DNA of 64,000 bases from JABAYQ01 sp018608925 (lineage in GTDB: Bacteria; Bacteroidota; Bacteroidia; Flavobacteriales; UBA7312), in NCBI GenBank assembly GCA_037625715.1, contig JASJHQ010000078.1, positions 26,257 through 90,256 on the forward strand. The letters run 5' to 3'. Positions within the stretch are counted from its first letter, which is position 1, and every line of letters begins with the position of its first letter. This document shows positions 17,493 through 27,663 of the stretch, one piece after another. The position numbers and the translations under genes are program-made. The notes beneath the pieces are model-generated. The model did no database searches. It was not told the DNA's origin and worked only from the letters and a program-made list of their open reading frames with translations.

Positions 17493-17968
17493 TATTTTGT
17501 GATTTTTTGTAACTGATCCAAAGTTAATTTTCCATTGAGCCAATCATCTTCAATTATTGAATCGTATTTTTTATAAAAATTAATAGCCGGCTCGTTCCAA
17601 TCTAACACTTGCCAAAACATTCCTTTTGCATTCATTTCTAAAGCAATTTTTGTTGTCGCTTCAAACAACATTGCTCCCACACCATTGCCTCTCCATTTTT
17701 CTTGTACTACAAAATCTTCCAGAAACAAAAACTTCCCTTTCCATGTGGAATATCTTATGAAATAGAATGAAATTCCAACTATTTTATTCTGATGTTCGGC
17801 AACAATAAACCAATAAAAAGGGTGGTCTCCAAAGCCGTCTTGCTCCAAATCTTGTAACGTAATAGTAACTTGATCCAATGCTTTTTCGTAAAGAGCCAAT
17901 TCTTTTATTAAATCTAAAACTTGATTTAAATCTTCCTTTTTACCTTTTCTAATAATTACCTCATTCAT
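17492..17968 (-). CDS. GNAT-family N-acetyltransferase
   Basis: A 158-residue acetyltransferase. The acetyl-CoA motif A is in LFLEDFVVQEKWRGNGVGAM (consensus R/QxxGxG/A as RGNGVG), and VLDWNEPAINFYKKYD is the downstream beta-alpha element. The arrangement resembles the spermidine/spermine or diamine N-acetyltransferase subgroup, but the substrate is not proven. It is translationally coupled to the aspartate kinase gene downstream, which is a puzzling pairing. Confidence 0.82.
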   Translation of the reverse strand: MNEVIIRKGKKEDLNQVLDLIKELALYEKALDQVTITLQDLEQDGFGDHPFYWFIVAEHQNKIVGISFYFIRYSTWKGKFLFLEDFVVQEKWRGNGVGAMLFEATTKIALEMNAKGMFWQVLDWNEPAINFYKKYDSIIEDDWLNGKLTLDQLQKITK

Positions 17969-17973
17969 AAAAG

Positions 17974-17981
17974 CAAAGATA
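17974..17981 (-). promoter_or_regulatory. Candidate -7 box just upstream of the GNAT gene
   Basis: On the minus strand TATCTTTG fits TAnnTTTG and ends only 5 bp before the ATG at 17968. A TTTG at 17997-18000 could be the -33 element, but the 15-bp spacing is short. If used, the transcript would be leaderless or nearly so. Confidence 0.35.
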
Positions 17982-18040
17982 ATTTTTTTTGAAGCTCAAA
18001 ATTTACCTAAATATTCGATATTTGCATAAATTTCTAATTC

Positions 18041-19042
18041 ATGTCAAAAATAGCTACGCTTACTGAGTTTATTACAGACCAGCAAATTCTAAATCCACAA
18101 GCAACTGGAGATCTTACTCGTATTTTATACGATATATCTGTTGCTTCAAAAGTGGTAAATAAAGAAATTAATAAGGCAGGTTTAAATGACATGACAGGAG
18201 ATGTTGGTCAAGAAAACATACAAGGGGAGTCGGTAAAGAAATTAGACTTATATGCCAACAATGTATTCATAGACGCTCTTGAAGGCGGCGGCCAATGCGC
18301 AGCCATAGCTTCTGAAGAAAATGAAGAAATAATCATTTTAGACGGATTAAATTCTTCAAAAGGAAAGTATCTTTTGTGTATGGACCCTCTTGATGGCTCC
18401 TCCAACATTGATGTAAATATTTCTGTGGGAACTATATTTTCTGTTTTAAAAAGGAAAGACCCTAATAAAGACGTTTCAGAAGACGAATTTTTTGTTGCCG
18501 GAAACCAACAAGTAGCTGCGGGATACGTTATTTACGGATCATCTACTATGTTAGTTTATACTACTGGAAATGGCGTAAATGGCTTTACTCTTGACCCATC
18601 GATTGGAGAGTTTTATCTTTCTCATCCCAACATGAAAACTCCTGCAAAAGGAGAAATATTTTCCATAAATGAAGCTAACGAAAAAATCATGCCGCTTGGA
18701 GTTCAGAAGTATGCCAAATTTTGCCACGAGCTAGACCAAGATGGTAAAAGAACACATACTGCGAGGTTCATGGGATCTTTAGTTGCCGACTTTCATCGTA
18801 ATTTATTAAAAGGTGGAATCTACATTTACCCAAACACTAACGCAGCACCTACAGGAAGATTAAGACTGATGTATGAATGCTCTCCATTAGCATGGATTAT
18901 CGAAGAAGCTGGAGGAAAAGCTAGCGATGGAAAAACAAGAATATTAGATATCGTGCCTACTAACATTCACCAAAGAGCCCCATTATTTATTGGCTCAATG
19001 GAAATGATGGAAAAGGCAGAAAAATTTATGACTGAATCGTGA
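18041..19042 (+). CDS. fbp: Fructose-1,6-bisphosphatase class I
   Basis: A 333-residue gluconeogenic phosphatase that hydrolyses fructose 1,6-bisphosphate. The metal site motif MDPLDGSSNIDVNISVGT is complete (about residues 115-132), and IASEENEEI supplies upstream metal ligands. AAPTGRLRLMYECSPLAWI near the C-terminus matches the sugar-binding region. The stop overlaps the GTG start of mfd (GTGA). It implies a gluconeogenic capacity, expected for an organism living on protein. Confidence 0.96.
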   Translation: MSKIATLTEFITDQQILNPQATGDLTRILYDISVASKVVNKEINKAGLNDMTGDVGQENIQGESVKKLDLYANNVFIDALEGGGQCAAIASEENEEIIILDGLNSSKGKYLLCMDPLDGSSNIDVNISVGTIFSVLKRKDPNKDVSEDEFFVAGNQQVAAGYVIYGSSTMLVYTTGNGVNGFTLDPSIGEFYLSHPNMKTPAKGEIFSINEANEKIMPLGVQKYAKFCHELDQDGKRTHTARFMGSLVADFHRNLLKGGIYIYPNTNAAPTGRLRLMYECSPLAWIIEEAGGKASDGKTRILDIVPTNIHQRAPLFIGSMEMMEKAEKFMTES

Positions 19043-22000
19043 TATCATCTCCTTTAATTGACCTTTATAAAAATCATTCTTGCATAGAACGATTATCTAA
19101 AGCTATCTCTTCAGAAAAGAATAGCAAGTTTAGAATGAAGGGTCTAATTGGAGCCCAAGATGTAATAATTGCTGCACAAGCGGTAAAGGAAATTAAAAAG
19201 TCTCACCTTTTTATTTTAAATGATAAAGAGGAAGCTGCATACTTCATTAATGATCTAGAATTAATTTTAAAAAACGAAATACTTTTTTATCCTAGCTCTT
19301 ACCGAAGACCTTATCAAATAGAAGAAACTGACAACGCAAACATCTTATTAAGAATAGAAACTTTAAATAAGATAAATCGTCAGAAACAATCAATTATCAT
19401 TAGTTATCCCGAAGCTATTTTTGAGAAAGTAATTAATCAAAAACAGCTGAGAAATAACTCCTTAGACATTCAAAAGGGAGACCAACTATCTATCCGTTTT
19501 GTCAATGAATGCCTTCAAGAATATAAATTCGAAAAAGTTGAATTTGTTGTCGAACCTGGCCAATATTCTGTTAGAGGAGGAATAATTGATGTCTTCTCAT
19601 TTTCAAATGAAAACCCATACAGAATTGAGTTTTTTGATGAAGAAATTGAAAGCATTCGAACCTTTGATATAAACTCACAAAGATCAAAAGAGCAGCTAAC
19701 AAAAGCTAGTATTGTACCTAATGTTCAGATACAATTCATTAATGATGATCAGCAAAGTATTTTTGAATTTCTAAAAAAAGATACTATCGTATGGATAAAA
19801 GATAGTCTAGAAACAAAAGACAAACTAAATGACTTTTACGAAAAGGCAATAAACGAATTTAAAAAACTAGAAGATAGACCTCTCAAACATATCGAACCAG
19901 ATCAATTATTTTTGAAAGGGGAAGATTTGATAGTCCAGCTACAAAACAAAACAGTTATAGAGTTTGGTGATAGATATTTTTTTGAAGCTGACAATAATTA
20001 TGAGTTTAAATCAACCCATCAACCAGTTTTTAATAAACAGTTCAACTTACTAATTGAAGACCTAAAAAAGAGTAGCGAAAATGGTTTTGAAAATTTCATT
20101 TTATGCAGCTCCAATGAGCAAGTAAAAAGGCTAGAACAAATTGTTGAAGATTCGGGTGAAAAAATAAATTTTAAATCCATTCTTTTTAGCTTGAACAAAG
20201 GCTTTATCGACCATCAATTAAAAATATGTTGCTATACCGATCATCAAATATTTGAAAGGTATCATAAGTTTAAACTTAAAACAGGTTTTGCAAACAAGCA
20301 GTCTATAACGATAAAACAACTGTCAAACCTACAGCCGGGAGATTATGTTACTCATATAGACCATGGGATTGGGAAGTTTGCTGGCCTACACACTATTGAT
20401 ATAAACGGCAAAAAACAAGAAGCAATAAAATTGCTCTATAAAGATAATGACACTTTATTTATTAGTATTCATTCTCTTCATAAAATTGCAAAATATAGTG
20501 GCAAAGAAGGCAACGCACCAAAGACCAATAAATTAGGCTCAGGCCATTGGCAAAAAACAAAATCTAAAACTAAAACAAGAGTAAAAACAATAGCATACGA
20601 CCTTATCAAACTGTATGCTAAAAGAAAAGAACAAGTCGGATTTGAATTCTCACCTGATAGTTTTTTACAACACGAGCTCGAAGCATCTTTTATGTATGAG
20701 GATACTCCTGATCAATTAAAAACGACTATAGCCGTAAAACAGGACATGGAAAACACCATTCCTATGGATAGACTCGTATGTGGTGACGTTGGTTTTGGCA
20801 AAACCGAAATTGCAATAAGAGCAGCATTTAAAGCGGTAGCCGACAACAAGCAAGTAGCTGTTTTAGTTCCCACCACTATTTTAGCAATGCAGCATGCGAA
20901 ATCGTTTGCAAAAAGACTAGAAGGACTTCCTTGTAATGTTGATTATATCAATAGGTTCAGAACAGCAAAAGAGCAAAAAGACACCTTAAAAAGAGTGGAA
21001 AGCGGAGAGGTAGACATTTTAATTGGGACACACAGAATTGTAGGAAAAGACGTTAAATTCAAAGACATTGGATTATTAGTTATTGACGAAGAACAAAAAT
21101 TTGGAGTTTCTATAAAAGACAAATTAAAAACACTCAAATCAAACATTGACACACTAACTCTTACCGCAACACCTATCCCTAGAACGCTACAGTTTTCATT
21201 AATGGGGGCAAGGGATTTATCAGTAATTAATACTGCTCCACCAAATCGCCATCCTGTAGAAACTTTAGTTACTACTTTCGATGAAGAAATTATTAGAGAC
21301 GCTGTAAGGTTCGAAATATCAAGGGGAGGACAAATCTATTTCGTGCACAATAGAATTGAAAACATAAAAGAAGTTGCTGGATTGTTACAACGATTATGCC
21401 CTGATGCAAGAATAGGTGTTGGACATGGTCAGATGGAAGGAAAAAAACTAGAAAGTTTGATGTTAGACTTCATGGACAATCAATTTGACGTCTTGGTTTC
21501 TACTACTATAATTGAAAGCGGATTAGACATCCCTAATGCAAATACCATCATAATTAATAATGCAAATAACTTCGGGCTGAGTGACTTGCACCAAATGAGA
21601 GGAAGAGTTGGTCGATCGAATAAAAAATCGTTCTGTTACTTACTAGCTCCGCCTACGTATTCCTTAACAGCAGACGCTAAAAAACGACTAAATGCTTTAG
21701 AGCAGTTTTCCGCTTTAGGGAGTGGGTTTAATATTTCCATGAGAGACTTAGATATTAGAGGCGCTGGAGACTTGTTAGGGGCCGAACAAAGCGGATTCAT
21801 AAGCGATATTGGTTTCGAAATGTATCAAAAGATTTTAGATGAAGCCTTAGCTGAATTGAAAGATGACGAATTCAAAGAATTATATAAAGACGAACAAAAG
21901 GACAATGATTTCGTTAAAGAATGTCAGCTAGACACCGACCTACAAATTCTAATTCCGGACGACTACATTTCTAGCATTTCTGAAAGACTATCCCTTTACA

Positions 22001-22377
22001 AAGAGCTCACTTCCTTAGAAACAGATATTGATTTAAAAGAATTTGAGGCAAAAATTGTAGACCGATTTGGCGCCATACCAAACGAGGTTTACGAACTTAT
22101 ATCTTCTATAAGATTAAGATGGATTGGTAAAGAATTGGGCTTTCAAAGAATCTCTTTAAAAAACAATTTATTCACTGGCTATTTCGTTAGCCAAGAAAAC
22201 ACCAATTATTTTCAATCTAACAAGTTTGGACAAATACTGCAATTCTTTAAGTCAAACTTCAAAACTTGTGAGATGAAAGAATTAAAAGGAAAATCCATTT
22301 TCAGAATAATAGAGGTTGGTTCTATTGAAGATGCAATGAATAAATGCAAAGAGATTCTAGCGATTAAATTAAGCTAG
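19039..22377 (+). CDS. mfd: Transcription-repair coupling factor Mfd
   Basis: A 1,112-residue ATP-dependent translocase that removes RNA polymerase stalled at lesions and recruits UvrA. Order of parts: UvrB-like N-terminal module, RNA-polymerase-interacting domain (LQPGDYVTHIDHGIGKFAGL, near residue 430), helicase with Walker A GDVGFGKTEIAIR and DEEQ box VIDEEQKFGV, TATPIPRTLQ, and a C-terminal TRCF domain beginning around DTDLQILIPDDYI. Length is near the family norm of ~1,150. Start is GTG at 19039, coupled to fbp. Confidence 0.97.
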   Translation: MISSPLIDLYKNHSCIERLSKAISSEKNSKFRMKGLIGAQDVIIAAQAVKEIKKSHLFILNDKEEAAYFINDLELILKNEILFYPSSYRRPYQIEETDNANILLRIETLNKINRQKQSIIISYPEAIFEKVINQKQLRNNSLDIQKGDQLSIRFVNECLQEYKFEKVEFVVEPGQYSVRGGIIDVFSFSNENPYRIEFFDEEIESIRTFDINSQRSKEQLTKASIVPNVQIQFINDDQQSIFEFLKKDTIVWIKDSLETKDKLNDFYEKAINEFKKLEDRPLKHIEPDQLFLKGEDLIVQLQNKTVIEFGDRYFFEADNNYEFKSTHQPVFNKQFNLLIEDLKKSSENGFENFILCSSNEQVKRLEQIVEDSGEKINFKSILFSLNKGFIDHQLKICCYTDHQIFERYHKFKLKTGFANKQSITIKQLSNLQPGDYVTHIDHGIGKFAGLHTIDINGKKQEAIKLLYKDNDTLFISIHSLHKIAKYSGKEGNAPKTNKLGSGHWQKTKSKTKTRVKTIAYDLIKLYAKRKEQVGFEFSPDSFLQHELEASFMYEDTPDQLKTTIAVKQDMENTIPMDRLVCGDVGFGKTEIAIRAAFKAVADNKQVAVLVPTTILAMQHAKSFAKRLEGLPCNVDYINRFRTAKEQKDTLKRVESGEVDILIGTHRIVGKDVKFKDIGLLVIDEEQKFGVSIKDKLKTLKSNIDTLTLTATPIPRTLQFSLMGARDLSVINTAPPNRHPVETLVTTFDEEIIRDAVRFEISRGGQIYFVHNRIENIKEVAGLLQRLCPDARIGVGHGQMEGKKLESLMLDFMDNQFDVLVSTTIIESGLDIPNANTIIINNANNFGLSDLHQMRGRVGRSNKKSFCYLLAPPTYSLTADAKKRLNALEQFSALGSGFNISMRDLDIRGAGDLLGAEQSGFISDIGFEMYQKILDEALAELKDDEFKELYKDEQKDNDFVKECQLDTDLQILIPDDYISSISERLSLYKELTSLETDIDLKEFEAKIVDRFGAIPNEVYELISSIRLRWIGKELGFQRISLKNNLFTGYFVSQENTNYFQSNKFGQILQFFKSNFKTCEMKELKGKSIFRIIEVGSIEDAMNKCKEILAIKLS

Positions 22378-22416
22378 AAAAGAAAGGAAAATTTACAGAT
22401 AAAAGATTGTTATCAA

Positions 22417-23655
22417 CTACCTTCTTATTGCTTCCACAGGATCTAACTTTGAAGCAGATAATGCTGGAGTAATTCCCGATATAATACCAATAATAACAGA
22501 CACCAAAAGTCCTAAAATTATATTTTGAGCACTTAGCTCAACCGTAAATTCGGTGAAGTTAGTTATTGAAATAGCCATGAGATACACTAAGAACAAGCCA
22601 AACATTCCTCCAGCAATACATAAAAACACAGACTCTAATAAAAATTGAATTAGAATAAAGCTGTTTTTAGCTCCAAGAGCTTTTTGTATTCCAATTAGTT
22701 TAGTACGTTCTTTCACAGAAACAAACATAATGTTGGCAATACCAAAACCACCCACCAAAATAGAGAAACCTCCTATAACCCAACCAGCTAAACCAATTAC
22801 AGAAAACAAACTATCCAATTGGTTCCCAATCAAACTAATTTCGTTTAAAGAAAAATTATCTGGCATTTGAGGCTTTAGCTTTCTAATAGAGCGCATTACT
22901 CCTCTTAATTCATCCTTTAAGGCAATGTTAGTAACGGACTCTTTAGCCTTAACTAAAACCATCGGATTACTCCTTTTATTAATAAACTTTTTGCCAAAAT
23001 ACACGGGAACAACAACTGCCTGATCTAAAGAATTTCCGGTAATATCCTGGCCTTCTTTTTGAAAGACTCCAATCACCGAACACTTTCTTCCATTAATTTT
23101 AATTTCCTTACCAAAAGAACTTTCAGCAGGAAAAAAAGCAGAAGCAATATCGTAACCAATTATAACATTGTTTTTTCCTGATTTAACTTCACTTTCCGTA
23201 AAGTATCTACCATTTACTAAATCGAAATTTCTTATCTTATTCCAATCATAAGAAACCGCCAGAACTTCGGCATTTTCTACACTGTTATTCTGATATTTGA
23301 TAGTTCGGTTTGCACTAATTATAAAAGCTGCAGCATCACTATTTATAAGTCTTGATTGCAATTTAGTAAGCTCCGAAATTTTCATCTCAGGACGCTTAAG
23401 AAAATCCCACCATTTATACTCTTCATTATCCTCTGCACCCCAACTCCATTTCTGCACATAAATAACATCACTACCTAGTTTGCTAACGCTCTGACGAACA
23501 TTTTTCTCTAAAGAATCTACAATAGTAAAAACAGAAATAATAGCTAAAATACCAATAGTTACACCTAAGAGAGATAAAAAAGTACGAAGCTTATTGTTGA
23601 CCAAAGCACTCCAAGCAAAATTTAAACTTTCAGTAAAAAGACGAAGAAACATCAT
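22417..23655 (-). CDS. ABC transporter permease (MacB/FtsX family)
   Basis: A 412-residue inner-membrane protein. One N-terminal helix (LLGVTIGILAIISVFTIVDS) precedes a ~230-residue periplasmic MacB-type domain; three C-terminal helices form the FtsX core, with GFGIANIMFVSVKERTKLIG as the hallmark. Such permeases transmit force to the periplasm for efflux, lipoprotein release or export. No ATPase gene is adjacent, so the partner must be encoded elsewhere. Two consecutive ATGs open the gene; either may be used. Confidence 0.88.
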   Translation of the reverse strand: MMFLRLFTESLNFAWSALVNNKLRTFLSLLGVTIGILAIISVFTIVDSLEKNVRQSVSKLGSDVIYVQKWSWGAEDNEEYKWWDFLKRPEMKISELTKLQSRLINSDAAAFIISANRTIKYQNNSVENAEVLAVSYDWNKIRNFDLVNGRYFTESEVKSGKNNVIIGYDIASAFFPAESSFGKEIKINGRKCSVIGVFQKEGQDITGNSLDQAVVVPVYFGKKFINKRSNPMVLVKAKESVTNIALKDELRGVMRSIRKLKPQMPDNFSLNEISLIGNQLDSLFSVIGLAGWVIGGFSILVGGFGIANIMFVSVKERTKLIGIQKALGAKNSFILIQFLLESVFLCIAGGMFGLFLVYLMAISITNFTEFTVELSAQNIILGLLVSVIIGIISGITPALSASKLDPVEAIRR

Positions 23656-23788
23656 AGGGCATATATAGATTGTAAAAGTAGTTAATTTTTAGATTAGAAA
23701 AGTTTTCAACAAAAGTAAAAAAGCTTTCATTCCCCGTTGATTCTTGCTAGCTATTTAGGTATTATTGCAATACAACATTTATATTTTA

Positions 23789-25306
23789 ATGAACGGATTT
23801 ATAAAACCAAAAAATGCATTGATCTCTGTTTTCAACAAACAAGGATTAGAGCCAATTTTAAATCAACTATCTTCCCTAGGAGTTGAAATATATTCAACTG
23901 GAGGAACTCAAAGTTTTATTGAAGAAAAAGGAATTAAAGTTACTCCTGTTGAGGAGCTAACATCTTATCCTTCAATTCTTGGCGGAAGAGTAAAGACATT
24001 ACACCCTAAAGTATTTGGAGGAATTCTTGCAAGAAGAGAGTTAGATAGTGATTTACAACAGCTTAATGATTATGAAATCCCAGAATTTGATGTAGTTATT
24101 GTTGACCTATATCCTTTTGAAGATACGGTTGCTTCTGGAGCTCCAGAACAAGACATTATAGAAAAAATTGATATTGGCGGAATTTCTTTGATACGTGCAG
24201 CAGCAAAGAACTTCAAAGATGTGATGGTTATATCATCCATCTCAGATTACCAAAAATACACAGACATACTTGCCCAAAAGAAAGGAACAGAATTAAGCGA
24301 CAGAAAAGAATTTGCTGCAAAGGCATTTAATGTTTCGTCTCATTATGATTCTCATATCTTTAATTTTTTCGACGAGGAAAATACTGCATTCAAGAGTTCT
24401 GTAAGTGGTTCTAACATTTTAAGATATGGTGAAAATCCACATCAAAAAGGAACATTCTACGGAGATTTAAATAAGATGTTTGACCAATTAAATGGAAAAG
24501 CGCTATCTTACAATAATTTATTAGACATCGATGCTGCCGTTAATTTAATTGACGAATTTGATAAAAATACTTTTGCTATATTGAAGCATAATAATGCTTG
24601 CGGAATAGCATCTAGAAAAGTTTTAAAAGAAGCCTATCAATGTGCCCTAGCAGGTGACTCTATTTCTGCATTTGGTGGCGTTTTGATCACTAATGCCAAT
24701 ATCGACATTGATACTGCCGAAGAAATAAATAAATTATTTTGCGAAATAGTAATTGCTCCTTCTTACGACCAAGAAAGTATTGCTATTTTGAAATCAAAGA
24801 AAAATAGAATAGTTTTAATCCGTAAAGATATCTCACTGAACAAAAATCAACATCGTTCATTGCTTAACGGAGTATTAGCTCAAGATAAAGATTTAGTTAC
24901 AGACTCAATTTCATCAATGGAAAGCGTAACTAATTTAGCTCCAACTAGCGAGCAATTAAGTGATTTAGAGTTTGCAAGTAAAATTTGCAAAAACACGAAA
25001 TCAAATGCTATTGTCTTAGTTAAAGACAATCAACTTTTAGCAAGTGGTGTTGGACAAACTTCAAGAGTAGATGCATTAATGCAAGCTATTGGAAAAGCCA
25101 AAGCATTTGGCTTTGATTTAAACGGATCGGTAATGGCATCGGATGCCTTTTTTCCTTTCCCAGATTGCGTAGAAATAGCACATAAAGCAGGGGTTACTGC
25201 AGTAATTCAACCTGGAGGTTCTATCAAAGACCAACTATCAATTGATTACTGTAATGAGAATAAAATTGCAATGGTTACGACTGGAACTAGACATTTTAAA
25301 CATTAA
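23789..25306 (+). CDS. purH: Bifunctional AICAR formyltransferase / IMP cyclohydrolase PurH
   Basis: A 505-residue enzyme for the last two steps of IMP synthesis. The N-terminal ~195 residues are the cyclohydrolase (ALISVFNKQGLEP, STGGTQSFIEE, SYPSILGGRVKTLHPK); the rest is the formyltransferase with RYGENPHQKG and the catalytic KHNNACGIA. The ATG at 23789 matches normal length; a TTG 24 bp earlier is not needed. A weak promoter is possible at 23736-23767 (GTTG, 20 bp, TATTATTG). purH next to mreB is a recurrent arrangement in flavobacteria. Confidence 0.96.
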   Translation: MNGFIKPKNALISVFNKQGLEPILNQLSSLGVEIYSTGGTQSFIEEKGIKVTPVEELTSYPSILGGRVKTLHPKVFGGILARRELDSDLQQLNDYEIPEFDVVIVDLYPFEDTVASGAPEQDIIEKIDIGGISLIRAAAKNFKDVMVISSISDYQKYTDILAQKKGTELSDRKEFAAKAFNVSSHYDSHIFNFFDEENTAFKSSVSGSNILRYGENPHQKGTFYGDLNKMFDQLNGKALSYNNLLDIDAAVNLIDEFDKNTFAILKHNNACGIASRKVLKEAYQCALAGDSISAFGGVLITNANIDIDTAEEINKLFCEIVIAPSYDQESIAILKSKKNRIVLIRKDISLNKNQHRSLLNGVLAQDKDLVTDSISSMESVTNLAPTSEQLSDLEFASKICKNTKSNAIVLVKDNQLLASGVGQTSRVDALMQAIGKAKAFGFDLNGSVMASDAFFPFPDCVEIAHKAGVTAVIQPGGSIKDQLSIDYCNENKIAMVTTGTRHFKH

Positions 25307-25318
25307 TAAAAAAACAAT

Positions 25319-26341
25319 ATGGGATTTTTTGATTTCATGACGCAAGAAATTGCGATTGACTTAGGAACAGCAAACACACTTATCATTCACAACGATAAAG
25401 TAGTTGTTGATGAGCCTTCAATAGTTGCAAAAGATATCATTCTTAACAAAGTGGTTGCAATTGGAAAAAAAGCTCAATTGATGCAAGGTAAGACCCATAA
25501 AACAATACATACTATTCGACCTTTGAAAGATGGTGTTATTGCTGACTTCTCTGCTGCAGAACAAATGATTCGAGGAATGATTAAAATGATTCCAAGAAGA
25601 AAAAGTTTATTTTCTCCATCTTTGAAAATGGTAGTTTGTATTCCTTCTGGAATTACTGAGGTAGAAAAAAGAGCGGTAAAAGATTCAGCAGAACACGCAG
25701 GAGCAAAAGAAGTATTCTTAATTCACGAGCCAATGGCTGCAGCAATTGGAATAGGTATAGATGTTTTAGAGCCAAAAGGAAACATGATTATTGATATAGG
25801 TGGTGGAACTTCGGAAATTGCAGTTATCTCCTTAGGAGGTATTGTAACTGACAGATCCATTCGTGTAGCTGGTGACAATTTCACAACAGACATTCGTATT
25901 TATATGAAAAACCACCATAACATTGATATTGGTGAAAGAATGGCCGAAAAAATAAAAATAAATGTAGGTGCAGCTCTTCAAGAATTAGATGAGCCACCTC
26001 CACACTTTGCTGTTCATGGTAGAGATTTAATGAGTGGTATCCCTAAAGAAATTATTGTTACTTACAAAGAGATAGCAAGAGCATTAGATCAGACTATTAC
26101 TCAAATTGAGATTGCTATTTTAGCTGCACTAGGCCAAACACCTCCAGAATTATCTGCAGACATCTACAATACTGGTATTTATTTAACAGGAGGTGGATCA
26201 ATGCTAAGAGGACTTGACAAAAGAATTTCTCAGAAAACTAAACTACCAGTTTACGTAGCAGAAGATCCGTTAAGAGCTGTAGCAAGAGGAACAGGTATTG
26301 CACTGAAAAATACAGAAAACTTCCCGTTCTTAATTAGATAA
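25319..26341 (+). CDS. mreB: Rod shape-determining protein MreB
   Basis: A 340-residue bacterial actin. Nucleotide-binding motifs: IAIDLGTANTLI (phosphate 1), MIIDIGGGTSEIAVISLGGI (phosphate 2) and TGGGSMLRGLDKRI (adenosine). It forms membrane-attached filaments that direct the elongasome with MreC, MreD, PBP2 and RodA encoded in order downstream. Gene starts 12 bp after purH. Confidence 0.98.
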   Translation: MGFFDFMTQEIAIDLGTANTLIIHNDKVVVDEPSIVAKDIILNKVVAIGKKAQLMQGKTHKTIHTIRPLKDGVIADFSAAEQMIRGMIKMIPRRKSLFSPSLKMVVCIPSGITEVEKRAVKDSAEHAGAKEVFLIHEPMAAAIGIGIDVLEPKGNMIIDIGGGTSEIAVISLGGIVTDRSIRVAGDNFTTDIRIYMKNHHNIDIGERMAEKIKINVGAALQELDEPPPHFAVHGRDLMSGIPKEIIVTYKEIARALDQTITQIEIAILAALGQTPPELSADIYNTGIYLTGGGSMLRGLDKRISQKTKLPVYVAEDPLRAVARGTGIALKNTENFPFLIR

Positions 26342-26354
26342 AGCGATGTAACAT

Positions 26355-27155
26355 ATGCGTAATCTATTTCAGTTTTTAAGCAAAAACCAGCATTTAGTCT
26401 TGTTTATATTCCTGGAGTTGATAGCACTAGCTTTAGTCATTCAGAATAATTCATTTCACCGTTCTGCTTTTATAAACTCCACAAACGGAGTTACTTCATC
26501 GATATATAAAAACGCAAACGATATAGATAATTATTTCTCACTAAAGGAAACCAATAAAATGCTTTTGCAGGAAAATGCGAAACTAAGGAGTACAATTACT
26601 TACCTTAAAACAGAAAGCAATTCGTCTGTATTTCCTCAAAATTTTATCTCCTCTGAAGTAATTAACAACTCTGTTTCCAACATCAACAATTACATTACCC
26701 TTGACAAAGGATCTATTGACGGAGTTGTAAAAGGAATGGGCGTTATTAGCGATAATGGAGTCGTAGGAATTGTAAGAGAAACTTCAAAGAATTTCAGCTC
26801 TGTAATGTCTATTTTAAATAGCAAATCTAGAATTAGCGTAGAGCTTAAGAAAAACAATCACCTTGGCTCCTTAGTTTGGAATGGTGTAAATTACAGAAAA
26901 GGAAAGGTAAACGAAATCCCTATTCACGTAAAACTATCGAAAGGAGATACTATTGTTACTAGCGGGTATTCCTCCAAATTTCCAAAACAAATTCCGATAG
27001 GAACAATTAGCAAAATAAAAACCAACGAAAATGAAAATTTTCATGAAGTAGAAATTATCTTCATTGAAGATTTTAAAGAATTAAAATATGTACATATTTG
27101 CCATTCTTTATTAGAGCAAGAAAAGAAAACCTTAGAAGAAAAAAATAATGAATAG
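26355..27155 (+). CDS. mreC: Rod shape-determining protein MreC
   Basis: A 266-residue protein with one N-terminal transmembrane helix (about residues 13-30), a coiled-coil stretch (about 60-85, KETNKMLLQENAKLRST) and a C-terminal beta domain containing VVKGMGVISDNGVVGIV and the conserved VTSGYSSKFPKQIPIG. MreC links MreB to the periplasmic synthases. It overlaps mreD by 8 bp. Confidence 0.94.
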   Translation: MRNLFQFLSKNQHLVLFIFLELIALALVIQNNSFHRSAFINSTNGVTSSIYKNANDIDNYFSLKETNKMLLQENAKLRSTITYLKTESNSSVFPQNFISSEVINNSVSNINNYITLDKGSIDGVVKGMGVISDNGVVGIVRETSKNFSSVMSILNSKSRISVELKKNNHLGSLVWNGVNYRKGKVNEIPIHVKLSKGDTIVTSGYSSKFPKQIPIGTISKIKTNENENFHEVEIIFIEDFKELKYVHICHSLLEQEKKTLEEKNNE

Positions 27156-27663
27156 ATATATTAGCAAATATATAGCTAGATTTATTTTAATAGTTTCTAT
27201 TCAGATACTAGTACTAAATAATATATTCTTCTTTGGATATATTAATCCATACGCCTATATTTTATTTATAATAATGCTTCCAATAAGCATTTCTAAAAAC
27301 CAACTTCTAATTCTAAGTTTCTTTTTAGGATTAGTAATTGACATGTTTCAAAACTCAATGGGCTCACACGCTTTTGCATCTGTCTTAATAGCATTTTTAA
27401 GAAATTATATTTTAGGAGCCTTAACTCCTCAAATACGCAACAAAAACCAAGGATCTATAGAGTATTCTATTAAAGAGTTCGGAATTCAATCGGTTTTAAT
27501 ATACACTACACTGATGACCATTATCCATCACTTAGTATTGTTTAGTTTAGAAATATTTGAGTTCAAGCCGATCTACATTTTACTAAAAACTATCCCTAGC
27601 TCTATTTGCTCTATTATTCTGATCATAAGCTTTCAATATTTGTTTATTAAAAACAAAAAATAA
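27148..27663 (+). CDS. mreD: Rod shape-determining protein MreD
   Basis: A 171-residue hydrophobic protein with about five or six transmembrane helices, in the position and size expected for MreD. Primary sequence conservation in this family is low, so order (between mreC and the PBP2 gene) is the main support. Its stop overlaps the start of mrdA by one base. Confidence 0.88.
   Translation: MNRYISKYIARFILIVSIQILVLNNIFFFGYINPYAYILFIIMLPISISKNQLLILSFFLGLVIDMFQNSMGSHAFASVLIAFLRNYILGALTPQIRNKNQGSIEYSIKEFGIQSVLIYTTLMTIIHHLVLFSLEIFEFKPIYILLKTIPSSICSIILIISFQYLFIKNKK

Noticed and set aside
22378..22416. Terminator between mfd and the ABC permease gene.
   Set aside because: Only a 5-bp AT stem (GATAA/TTATC) with no T tract on either side.
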